From assembly GCF_017591435.1 (NCBI RefSeq), contig NC_059303.1, positions 885,001 through 949,000 on the forward strand: a stretch of 64,000 nt of DNA, in the 5' to 3' direction. Both the position numbers and the translations under genes were made by a program. The notes under the pieces are model-generated. The model was not told where the DNA came from. It searched no databases and saw only the letters and a list, made by a program, of their open reading frames with translations. This document shows, piece by piece, positions 53,372-64,000 of the stretch (its first letter is position 1; every line of letters begins with the position of its first letter). Source of the stretch: Portunus trituberculatus. Lineage: Eukaryota > Arthropoda > Malacostraca > Decapoda > Portunidae.

Positions 53372-54273
53372 AAGAACATAAGAAAGGAGGGAAGCAGCAA
53401 GAGGCCGCCAGGCCTATACGAGGCAGTCCCAGTGTGCTTAATCTACCTAATTCCATCTATCTTCCCCATCCATGAATTTATCTAACCTTCTTTTAAAGCT
53501 CCCTGTTGACTCAGTCCTGACTACATGCCCACTGAGACTGTTCCACTTATCAACCACTCTGTTTGAAAACCAGTTCCATCCCATTTCCTTCCTAAACCTG
53601 AATTTTTCAAGTTTAAACCCATTATTTCTGGTTCTGTCCCCACTACTGATCCTAAGAACTACATTCATGTCTCCTTTGTTAAAACCCTTATACCACTTAA
53701 ATACTTCTATTAAGTCTCCTCTTAACTTACGTCTTTTTAAGGAATGCAGACTAAGTTTTTTCAGTCTCTCTTCATAGGGTATATCCCTCATTCCCTGTAT
53801 CCTTTTAGTCATCCTCCTTTGCACTGACTCCAACAGAGCTATGTCCTTCCTGTAATGTAGGGACCAGAATTGTACCGCATAGTCAAAATGTGGCCTGACG
53901 AGCGCCAAGTATAATTTTAGTATTACTTTGGGACTCCTGCTTTTAACACTTCTAAAGATGAAACCTAATACTCTATTCGCCTTACTTCTGTCCTAGATAC
54001 ATTGCTTCCTTGTATTGAGATCAGAGCTAACTATGACTCCTAAATCTTTCTCATATTTGGAATTTCCCTAGTGTCACGTTATCTATTGTGTACCTATTGT
54101 TTGGATTATCTCTACCCACGCTCAGCACCCTGCACTTGTTAATATTGAACTACATTTGCCATCTATCTGTCCATTTCTTCATCCTATCCAAGTCAGCCTG
54201 TAAATCCTTGGCATCCGAATCGGACCTAATTAATCTACCTGTCTTTGTGTCGTCCGCAAATTTACTGATACAG
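53372..54273 (-). mobile_element. LINE-I, 3' part
   Basis: Minus-strand LINE of a different CR1/L2-like family. RT core ends SKFADDTKTGRL (about 54263-54230). The C-terminal frame 53447-53908 has VRPHFDYAVQFWS, LLESVQRRMTKRI, IPYEERLKKLSLHSL and RRKLRGDLIEVFKW, then FKRRLDKFMDGEDRW. The 3' end at 53372-53440 reads AAGAACATAAGAAAGGAGGG and AGAGGCCGCCAGGCCTATAC on the plus strand. It has no AGGTAAATAC tail. It interrupts LINE-B3b. Confidence 0.83.
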
Positions 54274-54645
54274 GCAACCCCCGCTTAACCCTTATATTCC
54301 AGCGATCGTATATGAACTGTTGCATCAATGTGTCCGTAGCGACGGCGATCGTTCCCATAATCAAGAATTTTTGCGCCTCATGTTTGAGCTCCACGCACGG
54401 TTTCTCGAGTCAGATGGCGAGTGGAAGTATCTGGCTTCTTTTTCCACCCGTAGTGTTGCTATTCTCCCATTCTGAGGGTGACACTTGGCAACCCCAGGGA
54501 CCCACCATGTAAAAAGCACCCTGATAAGAGCGAAGGGACACATAAGCTAAATTTGTTCAGCAAAGTGAATAAAATATTACCATTCTTTCATGTTCATTTT
54601 TTCATTATCTTCGATTATAATAAAATGGTAGAAGGTAACTCCTCT

Positions 54646-54651
<6 letters not shown>
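54274..54651. other. Unassigned; possible mariner/Tigger-like end
   Basis: Starts TACAGGCAACCCCCGCTTAA, resembling the ends of TA-target pogo/Tigger elements, directly at the break of LINE-I. No second inverted end was found, so the call is weak. No gene is supported. Confidence 0.3.

Positions 54652-54685
<34 letters not shown>
54652..54685. repeat. (GA)n microsatellite
   Basis: About 34 bases of GA with one interruption upstream. Confidence 0.95.
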
Positions 54686-54687
<2 letters not shown>

Positions 54688-54704
54688 AAACCGAACAGGT
54701 TGGG

Positions 54705-54992
54705 GCATGCAGGTGTGTAATTCACCTTGGTCGCGTGCTGGTCACCCAGCCAGTCTTCCCCATTACGGAGCGAGCTCAGAGCTCATAGACCAATCTTTGG
54801 GTAGGAGTGAGACCACATCAACACACAACACACACCGGGAAAGCGAGGCCACAACCCCTCGAGTTACATCCCGCACCTATTTACTGCCAGGTGAACAGGG
54901 GCCACATTAAGAGGCTTGCCCATTTGCCTGCCACTGACTCGAACCCGGCCTCTTGAATGTGAGTCGAGTATGCTAACCACTACACTACGCGG
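54705..54992 (-). mobile_element. SINE-2, tRNA head with the same central domain as SINE-1
   Basis: Minus strand: head with TAGTGGTTAGCATACTCGAC and GGTTCGAGTC (near 54990-54940), body with TTCACCTGGCAGTAAATAGG, GGTGTGTGTTGTGTG and GAGCTCTGAGCTCGCTCCG (54798-54768). The body matches SINE-1 block by block, while the tRNA head is different. Its head end lies flush with the 3' end of LINE-B4 at 54993. Confidence 0.85.
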
Positions 54993-55029
54993 TGTATTTA
55001 CCTAGTTGTAGTTTTACAGGGCCTGGGCT

Positions 55030-57500
55030 TTATGCTCGTGTGGCCCCGTCTCCATATCTACACTTATCCAATCTTACTTTAAAAGTATGCACACTCGTTG
55101 CAGACACTACTTCTTCATTTAAACTGTTCCACGTCTCAATACATCTTTGCGGGAAACTATGTTTTTTAACATCTCTCAGACATCTTCCTTTTCTCAGCTT
55201 TTTACTATGCGATCTTGTGCTTCGGATGTCATATTCTTCTCTCAGGATCAGTTTCTCATTATCCACTTCGTCCATTCCATTGATCAATTTAAAAACTTGT
55301 ATCAGTTCTTCTCTCTCCCTTCTTTGTTCCAGGGTTGGTAGATCCATAGCCTTTAGTCTCTCCTCATATGTCATCCCTTCAAATTCTGGAACCATTCTTG
55401 TAGCCATTTTTTGTAGTCTCTCCAATTTCCTTATGTGTTTCTTTTTATGAGGGGTCCACACTACTCCTGCATATTCCAATCTGAGTCTTATTATAGTACT
55501 TATCAATTTCTTCATCATTTCTTTCTCCATGTAGTGAAATGCTACTCCAATATTCCTTAGCAAATTATATGTTTCTCTAAAATTTCTATCAATATGGCTT
55601 GCCGGTTGATTGTTTTCTTCCATCCGCTTTCTACTGCTCTCCACTTGGACTTCATATCTTTAACTACAATACTGATTTCTTTCTCTGCCCTCAAATAATT
55701 TTCTATCCATCTCAATGTGCTTCCTTTTAAGCCACCCTTCTCCTCTAACTTCCATAGTGATCTTGCATGTGGCACTTTGTCAAACGCCTTTTTTAAATCC
55801 AAATAAATACAGTCAACCCATCCCTCTCTCTCTTGTACTCTATCAACTATTCTAGAATAGAAACTCAGTAAATTTGTTACACAAGACCGTCTTTTCCTAA
55901 AACCAAATTGGCTATTTGATATTAATTTGTTGTCTTCAAGATTATTCTTTCACACATCTTGCATATTACACTAGTTAGTAATACCGGTCTGTAATTTAAA
56001 GGTTCTTCCTTCCTTCCACTCTTATATATGGAAACCACCTCAGCTCTTTTCCATTCTACTGGTACTGTTCCATTTTCTATTGAGCATTTTATGATGTTGT
56101 ATATAGGACTTGCTAGTTCTTCCATGCATTCTTTCAGTATTCTGCCTGAGACTTCATCTGGTCCCATTGCCTTGTCTTCATCCAGTTCCTTCATTAATTC
56201 TTTTATTACAAGCTTGGTTACTTTAATCTCTTTCATATAGACTGTCTCTCTATTACCCTGTGGCCTTTCAAATTTAGATTCCTAAGTAAAGACCTCCTGG
56301 AATTTATTATTTAATAGTTCTGCCACACTTTTGGGTCTTCCACCATCCCGTTCTCTCCTTTTAACCTTTCTATTGTTTCTCTTTGTCTAATTTTTCCATT
56401 TATGAATCTATAGAACAATTTTGGTTGCTCCTTACATTTTTCGACAATGTCCTTTTCAAAGTTCTTTTCCTCTTCCTTTCTCACCTTAACATATTCATTT
56501 CTCGCTGCCTTGAAGTTTTCCTTATTTGTTGGATTTCTATTTCTCCTCCAACTTTTTCCATGCTCCATCTCTTTTCTCCTTTGCCCTAGCACACCTTGCA
56601 TTAAACCAATCTTTCTTTCCTTCTTCTTTAGGTCTATATTTTGGGACATATTCCTGACTCCTGTTTTGTATATTTCCAAAAATAAGTTATATTTCTCTTG
56701 CATCGTCTCTGAGTTTTCCATCTCCTCCCAGTTTACATTTTAAAATAGTTCTTGAGATTCTCAATATCAGCCTTTCTGTAGTTTAATCGGTCTCCTTTGT
56801 ATGAATCGTCTCTATCTTCCTTTCCCTCTTCTATATCTATTTCTAATATTACATGGTCACTCTTTCCCAATGGGCACTTATATCTTATATCATCATTCAT
56901 TTGTATAGCCCTTGTAAAAACTAGGTCCAATCTCACCAGCTCGTCATTTCCTCTGAATCTTGTGCTTTCCTTTACTCTCTGGTCCATCATATTGTCTATC
57001 ATTAGGTTCAGAATCTTTCTCCCAGGCTTCTTCCCCATACCACTTTCATAATTTTCCCAGTCCACTTCTTTACAGTTGAAATCTCCTACTAATATGACTT
57101 TTTTCCTTGCTTTAACGATTCTCATTAGACTCCTTATTGTGTCATCTATCATGTCTTTATATTCTTGATTGGTCCATGAATTTGTTTTGGTGGCACATAT
57201 GTTACAATGATTGTTAACTCTTTTTATTAATATGCATCTTAACATACAATACTTCTGCTTTTCCTGCTCCACATTCCACTTGGTTTATCACTATCTCCTT
57301 CCTTAACATTATCATGACTCCTCCTCCTCCTTTACCCACTCTGTCTCTTCTCCATACATTATACCTATTATCCAAGACTATTTTGATTTCCTCATTTAGT
57401 TTTGTTTCAGCCAGGCATACAATATCTGGATTTTCTTTCTTTATGTAATCTCTTAATTCTAATTTACTTGATAAAACCCGTCTATGTTCATATACATCAT
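55030..57500 (-). pseudogene. LINE-B4 ORF2: endonuclease-reverse transcriptase
   Basis: Minus-strand pieces: endonuclease 57272-56733 (LVGDFNCKEVDWENYE at about 57090, RLDLVFTRAIQ, KSDHVILEID), linker 56721-56311, RT 56236-55922 (GPDEVSGRILKECME, WKRAEVVSIYKSGRK, YRPVLLTSVICKMCE) and 55802-55557 (LKKAFDKVPH). C-terminal part 55644-55030: IIRLRLEYAGVVW, MVPEFEGMTYEERLKAMD, TLEQRRERE and a final RYGDGATRA. The RT catalytic segment from PQGSV to FADD is deleted at about 55625, so no activity is possible. The stop at 55030-55032 lies in the 3' hairpin. Confidence 0.87.
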
Positions 57501-57589
57501 TTTAGTCTTTTGCCTTTATCATTTTAGTTAAACTTGTTCCATTTTTTTCTCTTCCTTCTCGTTTATATACCATTTCCTTATCCTGTCTC

Positions 57590-58457
57590 CTAGAATTCTC
57601 CAAAAAAATGCCTTTTTTCCTCTTCTGACCTTTCATTATTTTTTTCCCTTACTGCTGCTGCCAGTTCATTGTATCTCTTCCTTTCCAACTCATTTCTATT
57701 TTTCTTTATATAGATATCCTTGCAGCCTTCTGTTTCTCTAAGTTTTGTTGTTCTATATAATATTTCTTCTGTTGCTGCTTGTGATTTTAGTAATATTTTA
57801 ATTGGTCTCGTTTTTCCTTCTTGATATGGTCCCATTCTGTTTATTTCTTCTACTTCCTCTTCCAAGTTCTGCCTATCTTCGTCGTTTAGATTCTTCAGTA
57901 GGTCTTTGACTGATTTCATTTCTTCTTTTTCTCTTTTTGGTCTATATTTTATATTTTTTTCTTTTATTCCAAATACGACTACACTCTTCTTTTTTTCTGC
58001 AATTTCTCTAACTAGATTTTCTTTTGTCTTGAGGACTCCTATCATTTTGTTTGTCATATTTTCTTCTTTTTTTTTTAAGTTGTTCATGAATCACCTCCTG
58101 AAAATTGGCCTTATCTTTCTTATCTTGGACTCTCCATGCTTGTACTTCTTTTTTAATCACGTTCTGTACTCTTTCCTCTTCCTTGTTTACTAAATCTTTC
58201 AGCTTCTCCTTTTCTTTCTCGCCTTTACTGAGTCCTTCTTCCATCTGCTTTTTGTAGTTAGCTACTTCCTTTTTTAGTTCTTTGTTTTCACCTCTTAGCC
58301 TAGCTTTGTTTTCTTCCACTTTTCTTATCCTTTCTCTCAGTCCTATAAACTCCTTTTCCTGTTCTTCATTCTCTTTCATTTCCATCTTTTCCTTTATCAG
58401 TTTATCTAGTTTACATTCAATATTGAACACTCTTAAGTAGTGATGTCGTCGTATCAA
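57590..58457 (-). pseudogene. LINE-B4 ORF1: coiled coil plus RRM-like domain
   Basis: From 58457: a Lys/Glu-rich coiled coil (RLRGENKELKKEVANYKK), then after a frame change in the T9 run at 58070 a second frame to 57590 with KSVVVFGIKEKN, GKTRPIKILLKS-type block (TRPIKILLKSQAATEE) and YIKKNRNELERKRYNEL. Same architecture as LINE-A ORF1 though the sequences differ. Probable RNA-binding partner of ORF2. The frame ends early (HFFGEF) at a T-run indel near 57600; other copies show it should continue to FFWRILGDRIRKWYIKKK. Confidence 0.8.
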
Positions 58458-58687
58458 CCCTTGAATCTTTCTCCCTCACCAACATAGTCATCATCAGCCC
58501 TTCTCTATTCTCATGTCTGCATTTGATGGAATCTCTTTTCACTCATTATTCCTTAATAATTGATTTCATGAAGAAAGAAAAAAAAAAAATGAGTCCACAC
58601 TACCTGCCCAGGCCACTATAAATACTATGCAACAGGTATGTAGTGAAGATCAGCTGATTGTCGGAACTGCGCCAGTGTCCGCAACCA

Positions 58688-58690
<3 letters not shown>

Positions 58691-58742
<52 letters not shown>
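58691..58742. repeat. (TG)n between LINE-B4 and LINE-A6
   Basis: 52 bases of TG; on the minus strand it is the (CA)n that follows the LINE-A6 tail and precedes LINE-B4. Confidence 0.98.
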
Positions 58743-58745
<3 letters not shown>

Positions 58746-58796
58746 TTACCTAATTGTATTTACCTAATTGTAACATACGGGAAAAGAGCTATGCTC

Positions 58797-61595
58797 GTGT
58801 TGTCCCGTCTCCATATCTATTAATGTCCAGCTTTTTCTTAAAATCATGAATATTCCTTGCGTTGACCACTTCCACGTCTAAACTATTCCATGCTTCCACC
58901 CTTCTATGAGGAAGCTATATTTTTCACATCTCTCCTATAAGTGGCCATTTTAGTTTTTCCCATGCCCTCTCGACATTCTTCCATTCCACATACACAGATC
59001 TTCCCTATCCATTTTTCCATGCCAATCATCACTCTGTATATTGCTATCAGGTCTCCCCTTTCTCTTCTGTTTTCCAGGGTTGGAAGTTGCATTCTTTTCA
59101 GTCTGTCTTCATAAGTCAAATCTCTTAAGTCAGGCACCATTTTGTTGCAGCCCTCTGTACTTTCTCTAGTTTCCTTATGTGTTTCTTTAAGTTCGAGCCC
59201 ACTGTATTGTTGCATATTCAAGCCTCGGTCTTATCATTGCAGTAATTATTTTCTTCATCATTTCTTCATCTAGATATACGAACGCCACTCTTATGTTCCT
59301 CAATAAGTTCAATACTTCTCCAATTATTTTGTTTATATGTCTCTCTGGCGATAGGTCATTGGTAATTGTCACCCCAAGGTCTTTTTCTTCATGACTGGTT
59401 TTATGTCTTCATTTCCTATCTTGTACATACTCCTGATTCTTCTTTCACTCTTGCCAAACTCTATTTTCTTGCATTTTGTCGTGTTGAACTCCATTTGCCA
59501 TGTACAGCTCCATTTCCATATTCTGTCCAAGTCTTCCTGGAGTAGTTCGCAATCTTTGTCACATCTCACTTTTCTTAACAATTTTGCATCGTCTGCAAAT
59601 AGGCTCACATAACTGGACACCCCATCCACCATGTCATTTATGTAGACTGCGAACATTACTGGTGCCAACACTGATCCCTGTGGAACTCCACTCTCCACCA
59701 ATCCCCATTCTGATGGTCTGTCCTTAATTATTGTTCTCATTTCTCTTCCTACCAAAAGTCTTCCATCCATTTTAGTAAACTGCCATGCACTCCTCCTACC
59801 ATTTCAAGTTTCCAGATCAGTCTCTGGTGTGGTACCTTATCAAAGGCCTTTTTTAAATCCAGATATATTCCATCAGCCCAACCATCTCTTTCCTGTATTA
59901 CATCTATCACCCTCGAATAGTAACATATCAGGTTTGTCGTGCATGAACGCCCTTTCTAAAACCAAATTGACACTCACAAAGTATGTCATTTTTCTCCAAG
60001 AAGTCTGTCCATCTAGTCTTCACCACCCTCTCACACATCTTAGCTACCACACTTGTAAGTGACACTGGTCTATAGTTCAATGGGTCTCTCTTGTTACCTG
60101 ATTTATAGATTGGGACAATGTTAGCTCTTTTCCAGTCTTGGGGCACTACACCTTCCCTTAATGAGGCATCAATTACTTCACAAACTTTTTCTGCCAATTG
60201 CTCCTGCATTCTCTTAAAATCCATCCTGATACCCCATCAGGTCCCACAGCTTTTCTCACTTCTAAACTCCCCATCATGTTCTTGATCTCCTCCACAGTTA
60301 CTTGAAACTCCTTCATAATCCCTTTCTGTTCCATTACCAGTGGTTTGTCAAAAGCAGTCTCCTTTGTGAATACCTTCCGAAAGCATCCATTCATAGCCTC
60401 TGCCATTTCCTGGGATCTTCACTGTATACTCCATTTACTTCTAAACTTTCAATACTTTCTCTATTTTTGATGTTGTTGTTCACATGTCTGTAAAAAGCCT
60501 TGGTTGGTCTTTACATTTATCAATTATATCCTTTTCTTGTTTCTTTCTTTCTTCTCTTCTAATCAACACATATTCATTTCTTGCTCTTTTGTAACTTTCC
60601 CACTGCTTAATCCGTCTTTTCCTTCTCCACCTCTTCCATGCATCCTCTTTTCTTGTTCTAGCCTTTTCACATCTATCGTTAAACCAGTCCTGCTTTCCAA
60701 CTTCTCTATGTTGTCTTATTGGTACAAATTTTTCTCACCTTCTTTGTATATTTTTATAAATTCCTTCCACTTTTCATTTGCTCCTTAGCACTCTTGAATT
60801 TCATCCAATTTGTCTCTTGAAAGAATTTCTTTAGGTTTCCAAAATCTGTCTTGGCATAATTCCATCTTCCCACTTTATATTCTTCATTTCTTCTAGATTT
60901 CTCTTCGTCTATCACCTTGAACTCCAAAACTGCATGATCACTCTTTGCTAAAGGGCACTCCACCCTCATCTCCTCAATGACCATTGGCTCTGTACTAAAG
61001 ACCAAGTCCAGTCTTGACGATGCTCCTCTCCTCCAAACCTAGTATCTTCTTTGACCCACTGAGTTAACACATTTTCCATTGCCAGTGTCAATAGTGTATT
61101 TCCCCATGTTGTCTCTGATCCTTCCATTGACCAGTCCTCCCAACACACCTCTTTACAATTAAAATCTCCCATCATTATAGTTCGTTCACAGCCACCCAAC
61201 ATTTCTTCCAGACATGTTCCTGTATCACTTATCATTTCTTCATATTCCTGTACTGACCATGCATTTGTCTTAGGTGGTACGTACACCACTATGTAGTGCC
61301 TCTTTTTCCTTCATTAGTTTCTGCTCTGATCTTTAGCACTTCTGCCTTTCCCATACCTTTTTCACTTGATCCACCTTTATATCTTTTTAACCAGCAACAT
61401 CACTCCTCCTCCCATCTTACCTACTCTATTTCTTTTCCAAACGTTATATTTCCTTCTCCAACCTTCATCAGGTCTTCTCCTCTCTCAGTTTTGTTTCAGT
61501 AAGACCCACAATATCTGGGTTCTTGTCCCTCAAGTAATCGTTGAGTTCTAAAATCCCGATATCACTCCATTTATGTTGGAATACATTACATTTCG
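58797..61595 (-). pseudogene. LINE-A6 ORF2: endonuclease-reverse transcriptase
   Basis: Minus-strand pieces: 61289-60966 (YVPPKTNAWSVQEYEEM, MMGDFNCKEVCWEDW), 61005-60754 (KSDHAVLEF and linker), 60406-60173 (GPDGVSGWILRECR), 60224-59928 (DPLNYRPVSLTSVV, QFGFRKG), 59770-59369 (SGVPQGSVLAPVMF, FADDAKLL), 59372-59187 (DLSPERHINKI, RPRLEYATIQW) and 59221-58904. Catalytic motifs are all present. Frame breaks resemble those of the array copies; two (A-run near 61310 and T-run near 59755) are shared by all copies that have the region. Stop within the hairpin near 58797. Confidence 0.87.
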
Positions 61596-61639
61596 CTCAT
61601 ATGTAAGTTTCTTTAGTCCTTTCTTGCTGTACTTTTCTG

Positions 61640-62540
61640 GGTTATGAACCACTTCCTCAGTCTCATATCCAAGATTCTCCAGAAAAACTCTTTCTTCTCT
61701 TCTTCTGTCCTCTCTTCATTTTTTTCAAAGCCTCCTTTCTCAACTCATTTAACATTTCTCTTTCCTTTTCACCGAGATCTCTTCTCAACCAAATCTTCCT
61801 TGTTGTTTCCTGCTGGGCTAGCCTCCATGACTTCTCCACCAATTCATCTACATCCTTTTGTGACTTAAGTTTGATTCTTATTGGCCTCATACCTTCTCTT
61901 GTGAACTTTCCAATTCTATGGAAGTCCTCTATTTCTTGTACTAGGTCTTTTCCTCCTCTTGCACCACATTAATGATATTATTTATCACCTTTTTATGTTT
62001 TTCTCTCTCCATTTTACTCGGTGTCTTATCCTCCTCCACACCAAATATCACCACACATCTCTTTTTGTCTACAGTTTCCCTCACCAATGTCTCATTTGAC
62101 TTAATAACCTTCACCACTTTCTCAGCTATCTTCTCTTCTATGATCTGTTGATCTATAATTTCAGCAAGGCCCAAAGTTTTCTCCCTGACTCTTTGATTTC
62201 CTTTTCCAGACTTGCAACTTTGTAATTTACCTCCTTTCTTTCCACTTCCTGACTTTTTTCCATTCAGCCTGCTTCTCCATCACTTTTCCTAGAGATTCTC
62301 CACATTTTTCGCAATTCACTTTAATTAGCTTAACTTCCTCTTTCAGTGCTGCATTTTCCTTCTTCATATCGGCACAGTCTCTCTTTACATTGTCATAACT
62401 CGTTTCCAGGCCCTCATACTTTTCAAACAGTTTTCAATTTTACCTTCTAACTCCAGAATTTTCTTCACATAAGCGCTCTTCTCCATTATTCCTTGAAACC
62501 CTGTGAAGTCTGATTCCTCTTTCGAGTTCACGGCCGCCAT
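61640..62540 (-). pseudogene. LINE-A6 ORF1 with intact start
   Basis: Begins ATG at 62540-62538 in a good context (AACATGG), reading MAAVNSKEESDFTGFQGIM then EKSAYVKKILELEGKIE, the full N-terminus missing in copy 1. The coiled coil follows (62460-62160), then CVVIFGVEEDK (about 62065), MRPIRIKLKSQKDVDE (61890) and IWLRRDLGEKEREML (about 61795). The frame breaks near 62430, 62260, 61955 and 61740. ORF1 would end close to 61640, just before the MYSNING start of ORF2. Confidence 0.8.
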
Positions 62541-62640
62541 GTTGCGCAGACGTAAACAAACCAGCTGATGGCTCAAACGCAGGCTACAGTTTATATTTAC
62601 CTTCACTGGACATTATTTTGCTAATCAACAGTTAACATGA

Positions 62641-62703
62641 CTATATGGAGACGGGACAAACATTACCAGCTCCTTTCCCACCTTGGTTACTCTTAGGTAA
62701 CTG
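62641..62703 (+). mobile_element. Orphan LINE 3' tail in the plus direction
   Basis: TATGGAGACGGGACAAACAT followed by TTTCCCACCTTGG and CTTAGGTAACTG resembles the hairpin and tail of the LINE families but runs in the plus direction and is more diverged. It lies just upstream of LINE-A6, which is on the other strand. Confidence 0.6.
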
Positions 62704-62731
62704 TAGAATTATAGATGATTGCTCTGGAGCT

Positions 62732-62733
<2 letters not shown>

Positions 62734-62795
<62 letters not shown>
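62734..62795. repeat. (TG)n before LINE-B5
   Basis: About 62 bases of TG abutting the LINE-B5 tail; CA on the element's sense strand. Confidence 0.98.
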
Positions 62796-62797
<2 letters not shown>

Positions 62798-64000
62798 CTA
62801 GTTGTATTTACCTAGTTGTAGTTTTACAGGGCCTGGGCTTTATGCTCGTGTGGCCCGTCTCCATATCTACACTTATCCAATCTTACTTTAAAAGTGTGCA
62901 CACTCGTTGCAGACACTACTTCTTCATCTAAACTGTTCCACGTCTCAATACATCTCTGGAAACTATATTTTTAATATCTCTCAGACATCTTCCTTTCTCA
63001 GCTTTTTACTATGCGATCTTGTGCTTGGATGTCATATTCTTCTCTCAGGATCAGTTTCTCATTATCCACTTGGTCCATTCCGTTGATCAATTTATAGACT
63101 TGTATCAGGTCTCCTCTCTCCTTCTTTGTTCCAAGGTTGGTAGATCCATAGCCTTTAGTCTCTCCTCATATGTCATCCCTTCAAGTTCTGGGACCATTCT
63201 TGTAGCCATTTTTGTAGCCTCTCAATTTTCTTATGTGTTTCTTTTATGAGGGGTCCACACTACTCCTGCATATTCCAATCTGGGTCTTATTATAGTATTT
63301 ATCAATTTCTTCATCATTTCTTTGTCCATGTAGTGAAATGCTACTCCAATATTCCTCAGCAAATTATATGTTTCTCTAAAATTCTATCAATATGGCTTAC
63401 TGGTTGATTGTTTTCTTCCATCGTCACTCCTAAGTCCTTTTCCTTTTTGACTTTCTCCAGTTCTACTCCATCTCCCATCTTATAGATTCCCACAGGTCGT
63501 CTTTCACTCTTTCCCATTTCCATGACATGGCTTTTGTTCACATTGAATTCCATTTCCCACTTCTTACTCCATTCCCAGATCTTATTTAGGTCTTCTTGCA
63601 GTATTTCACAATCCTCCTTTTGCTTTATAACTCTGCACAGTTTCGTATCATCCAAAACAAATTTATGTAGCTGTTCACTCCTTCTGGCATGTCGTTAATA
63701 TAAATGAGGAAAAGTATTGGTGCCAATACTGACCCCTGTGGCACTCCGCTTTCTACTGCTCTCCACTTGGACTTCATATCTTTAACTACCGTCCTTATTT
63801 CTCTCCCCTCAAATAATTTTCTATCCATCTCAATGTGCTTCCTTTTAAGCCACCCTTCTCCTCTAACTTCCACAGTAATCTTGCATGTGGCACTTTGTCA
63901 AACGCCTTTTTAAATCCAAATAGATGCAGTCAACCCATCCTCTCTCTCTTGTACTCTATCAACTATTCTAGAATAGAAACTCAATAAATTAGTTACACAA
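62796..64000 (-). mobile_element. LINE-B copy 5, continues past the window
   Basis: Minus strand: tail ACTAGGTAAATACAACTAGG (62796-62820), hairpin (62825-62862), C-terminal region (RRERGDLI near 63110, MVPELEGMTYEERLKAMD near 63180), hydrophilic link (KEKDLGVTMEENN, 63420), and RT with SGVPQGSVLAPILF (63740) to AFDKVPH (63895). The FADD block is damaged by a small deletion at about 63655 and several single-base losses shift the frame. The 5' part lies beyond 64000. Confidence 0.9.

Larger units (their letters stand above)
54993..58690 (-). mobile_element. LINE-B copy 4, most complete LINE-B
   Basis: Minus strand, 3' tail at 54993 (two-unit remnant), hairpin ACGGGGCC/GGCCCTGT at 55013-55045, ORF2, ORF1 and 5' UTR up to 58690, where a (TG)n run starts. 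About 3.7 kb. A deletion fuses the C-terminal region to the RT core near 55625 and removes SGVPQGS to FADD. It serves here as the reference that shows LINE-B1 was one element. Confidence 0.92.
58743..62640 (-). mobile_element. LINE-A copy 6, longest LINE-A
   Basis: Minus strand, about 3.9 kb: tail with two TAGGTAAATAC-type units at 58743-58770, ORF2, ORF1 and a short 5' leader to about 62640. It alone includes the ORF1 start. Abutted by (TG)n at its 3' end. The sequence is very close to the array copies at 33.7-45.9 kb, including shared frame breaks. Confidence 0.92.

Noticed and set aside
54274..54651. Complete Tigger/pogo transposon
   Set aside because: Only one end-like sequence is visible; no second inverted end and no transposase.

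Overview
This is eukaryotic, repeat-dominated DNA. The families present fit an arthropod and most probably a decapod crustacean: CR1/L2-like LINEs with AGGTAAATAC tails, tRNA-derived SINEs sharing a central domain, Ty3/gypsy elements, and hAT, piggyBac and TA-target MITEs. That assignment is inference. I see no prokaryotic features, operons or CRISPR arrays. Only one short stretch (about 28.6-29.9 kb) looks like host gene sequence: AT-rich DNA with one well-formed 85-bp candidate exon. Family letters (A-I) are my own labels, not database names.

Layout. 1-6.2 kb: a minus-strand LINE-E (esterase-type ORF1 plus endonuclease) split by a plus-strand LINE-A. 6.2-21.7 kb: one minus-strand LINE-B copy broken by two LTR retrotransposons. 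The first is a young GC-rich gypsy element (8252-14125, 5-bp target duplication, 155-bp LTRs) whose 5' LTR holds a hAT element with an 8-bp duplication. The second (14715-21554) has a SCAN-like gag and the order gag-PR-IN-RT-RH; its 5' LTR holds a piggyBac-type MITE in a TTAA site. 21.7-28.1 kb: LINE-B, LINE-D (with a TA-target MITE), an RNase-H-bearing LINE-F and a LINE-G tail, then a 500-N gap. 28.6-33.7 kb: candidate host exon, two poly(A)-tailed LINE-H copies, a tRNA-SINE with an 18-bp duplication, the 3' end of a third gypsy element, and microsatellites. 33.7-45.9 kb: a head-to-tail array of four LINE-A copies. 45.9-54.3 kb: a SINE, a minisatellite, LINE-C, two LINE-B copies and LINE-I. 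54.3-64 kb: a SINE, then LINE-B, LINE-A and LINE-B on the minus strand.

The most interesting pattern is in the LINEs. Several related families share a 3' hairpin that overlaps the ORF2 stop codon and covaries between families, followed by AGGTAAATAC repeats. Most of their 3' ends lie directly on (CA)n microsatellites, always with CA on the element's sense strand. Several 5' ends also start in (CA)n, so same-strand chains of element, (CA)n, element result. This looks like microsatellite-directed insertion that builds tandem LINE chains.

Data quality: many frame breaks are one-base length changes in homopolymers, even in the gypsy element with nearly identical LTRs, so part of the apparent decay may be sequencing or assembly error. 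Nearly every reading frame here belongs to a mobile element and most are broken.
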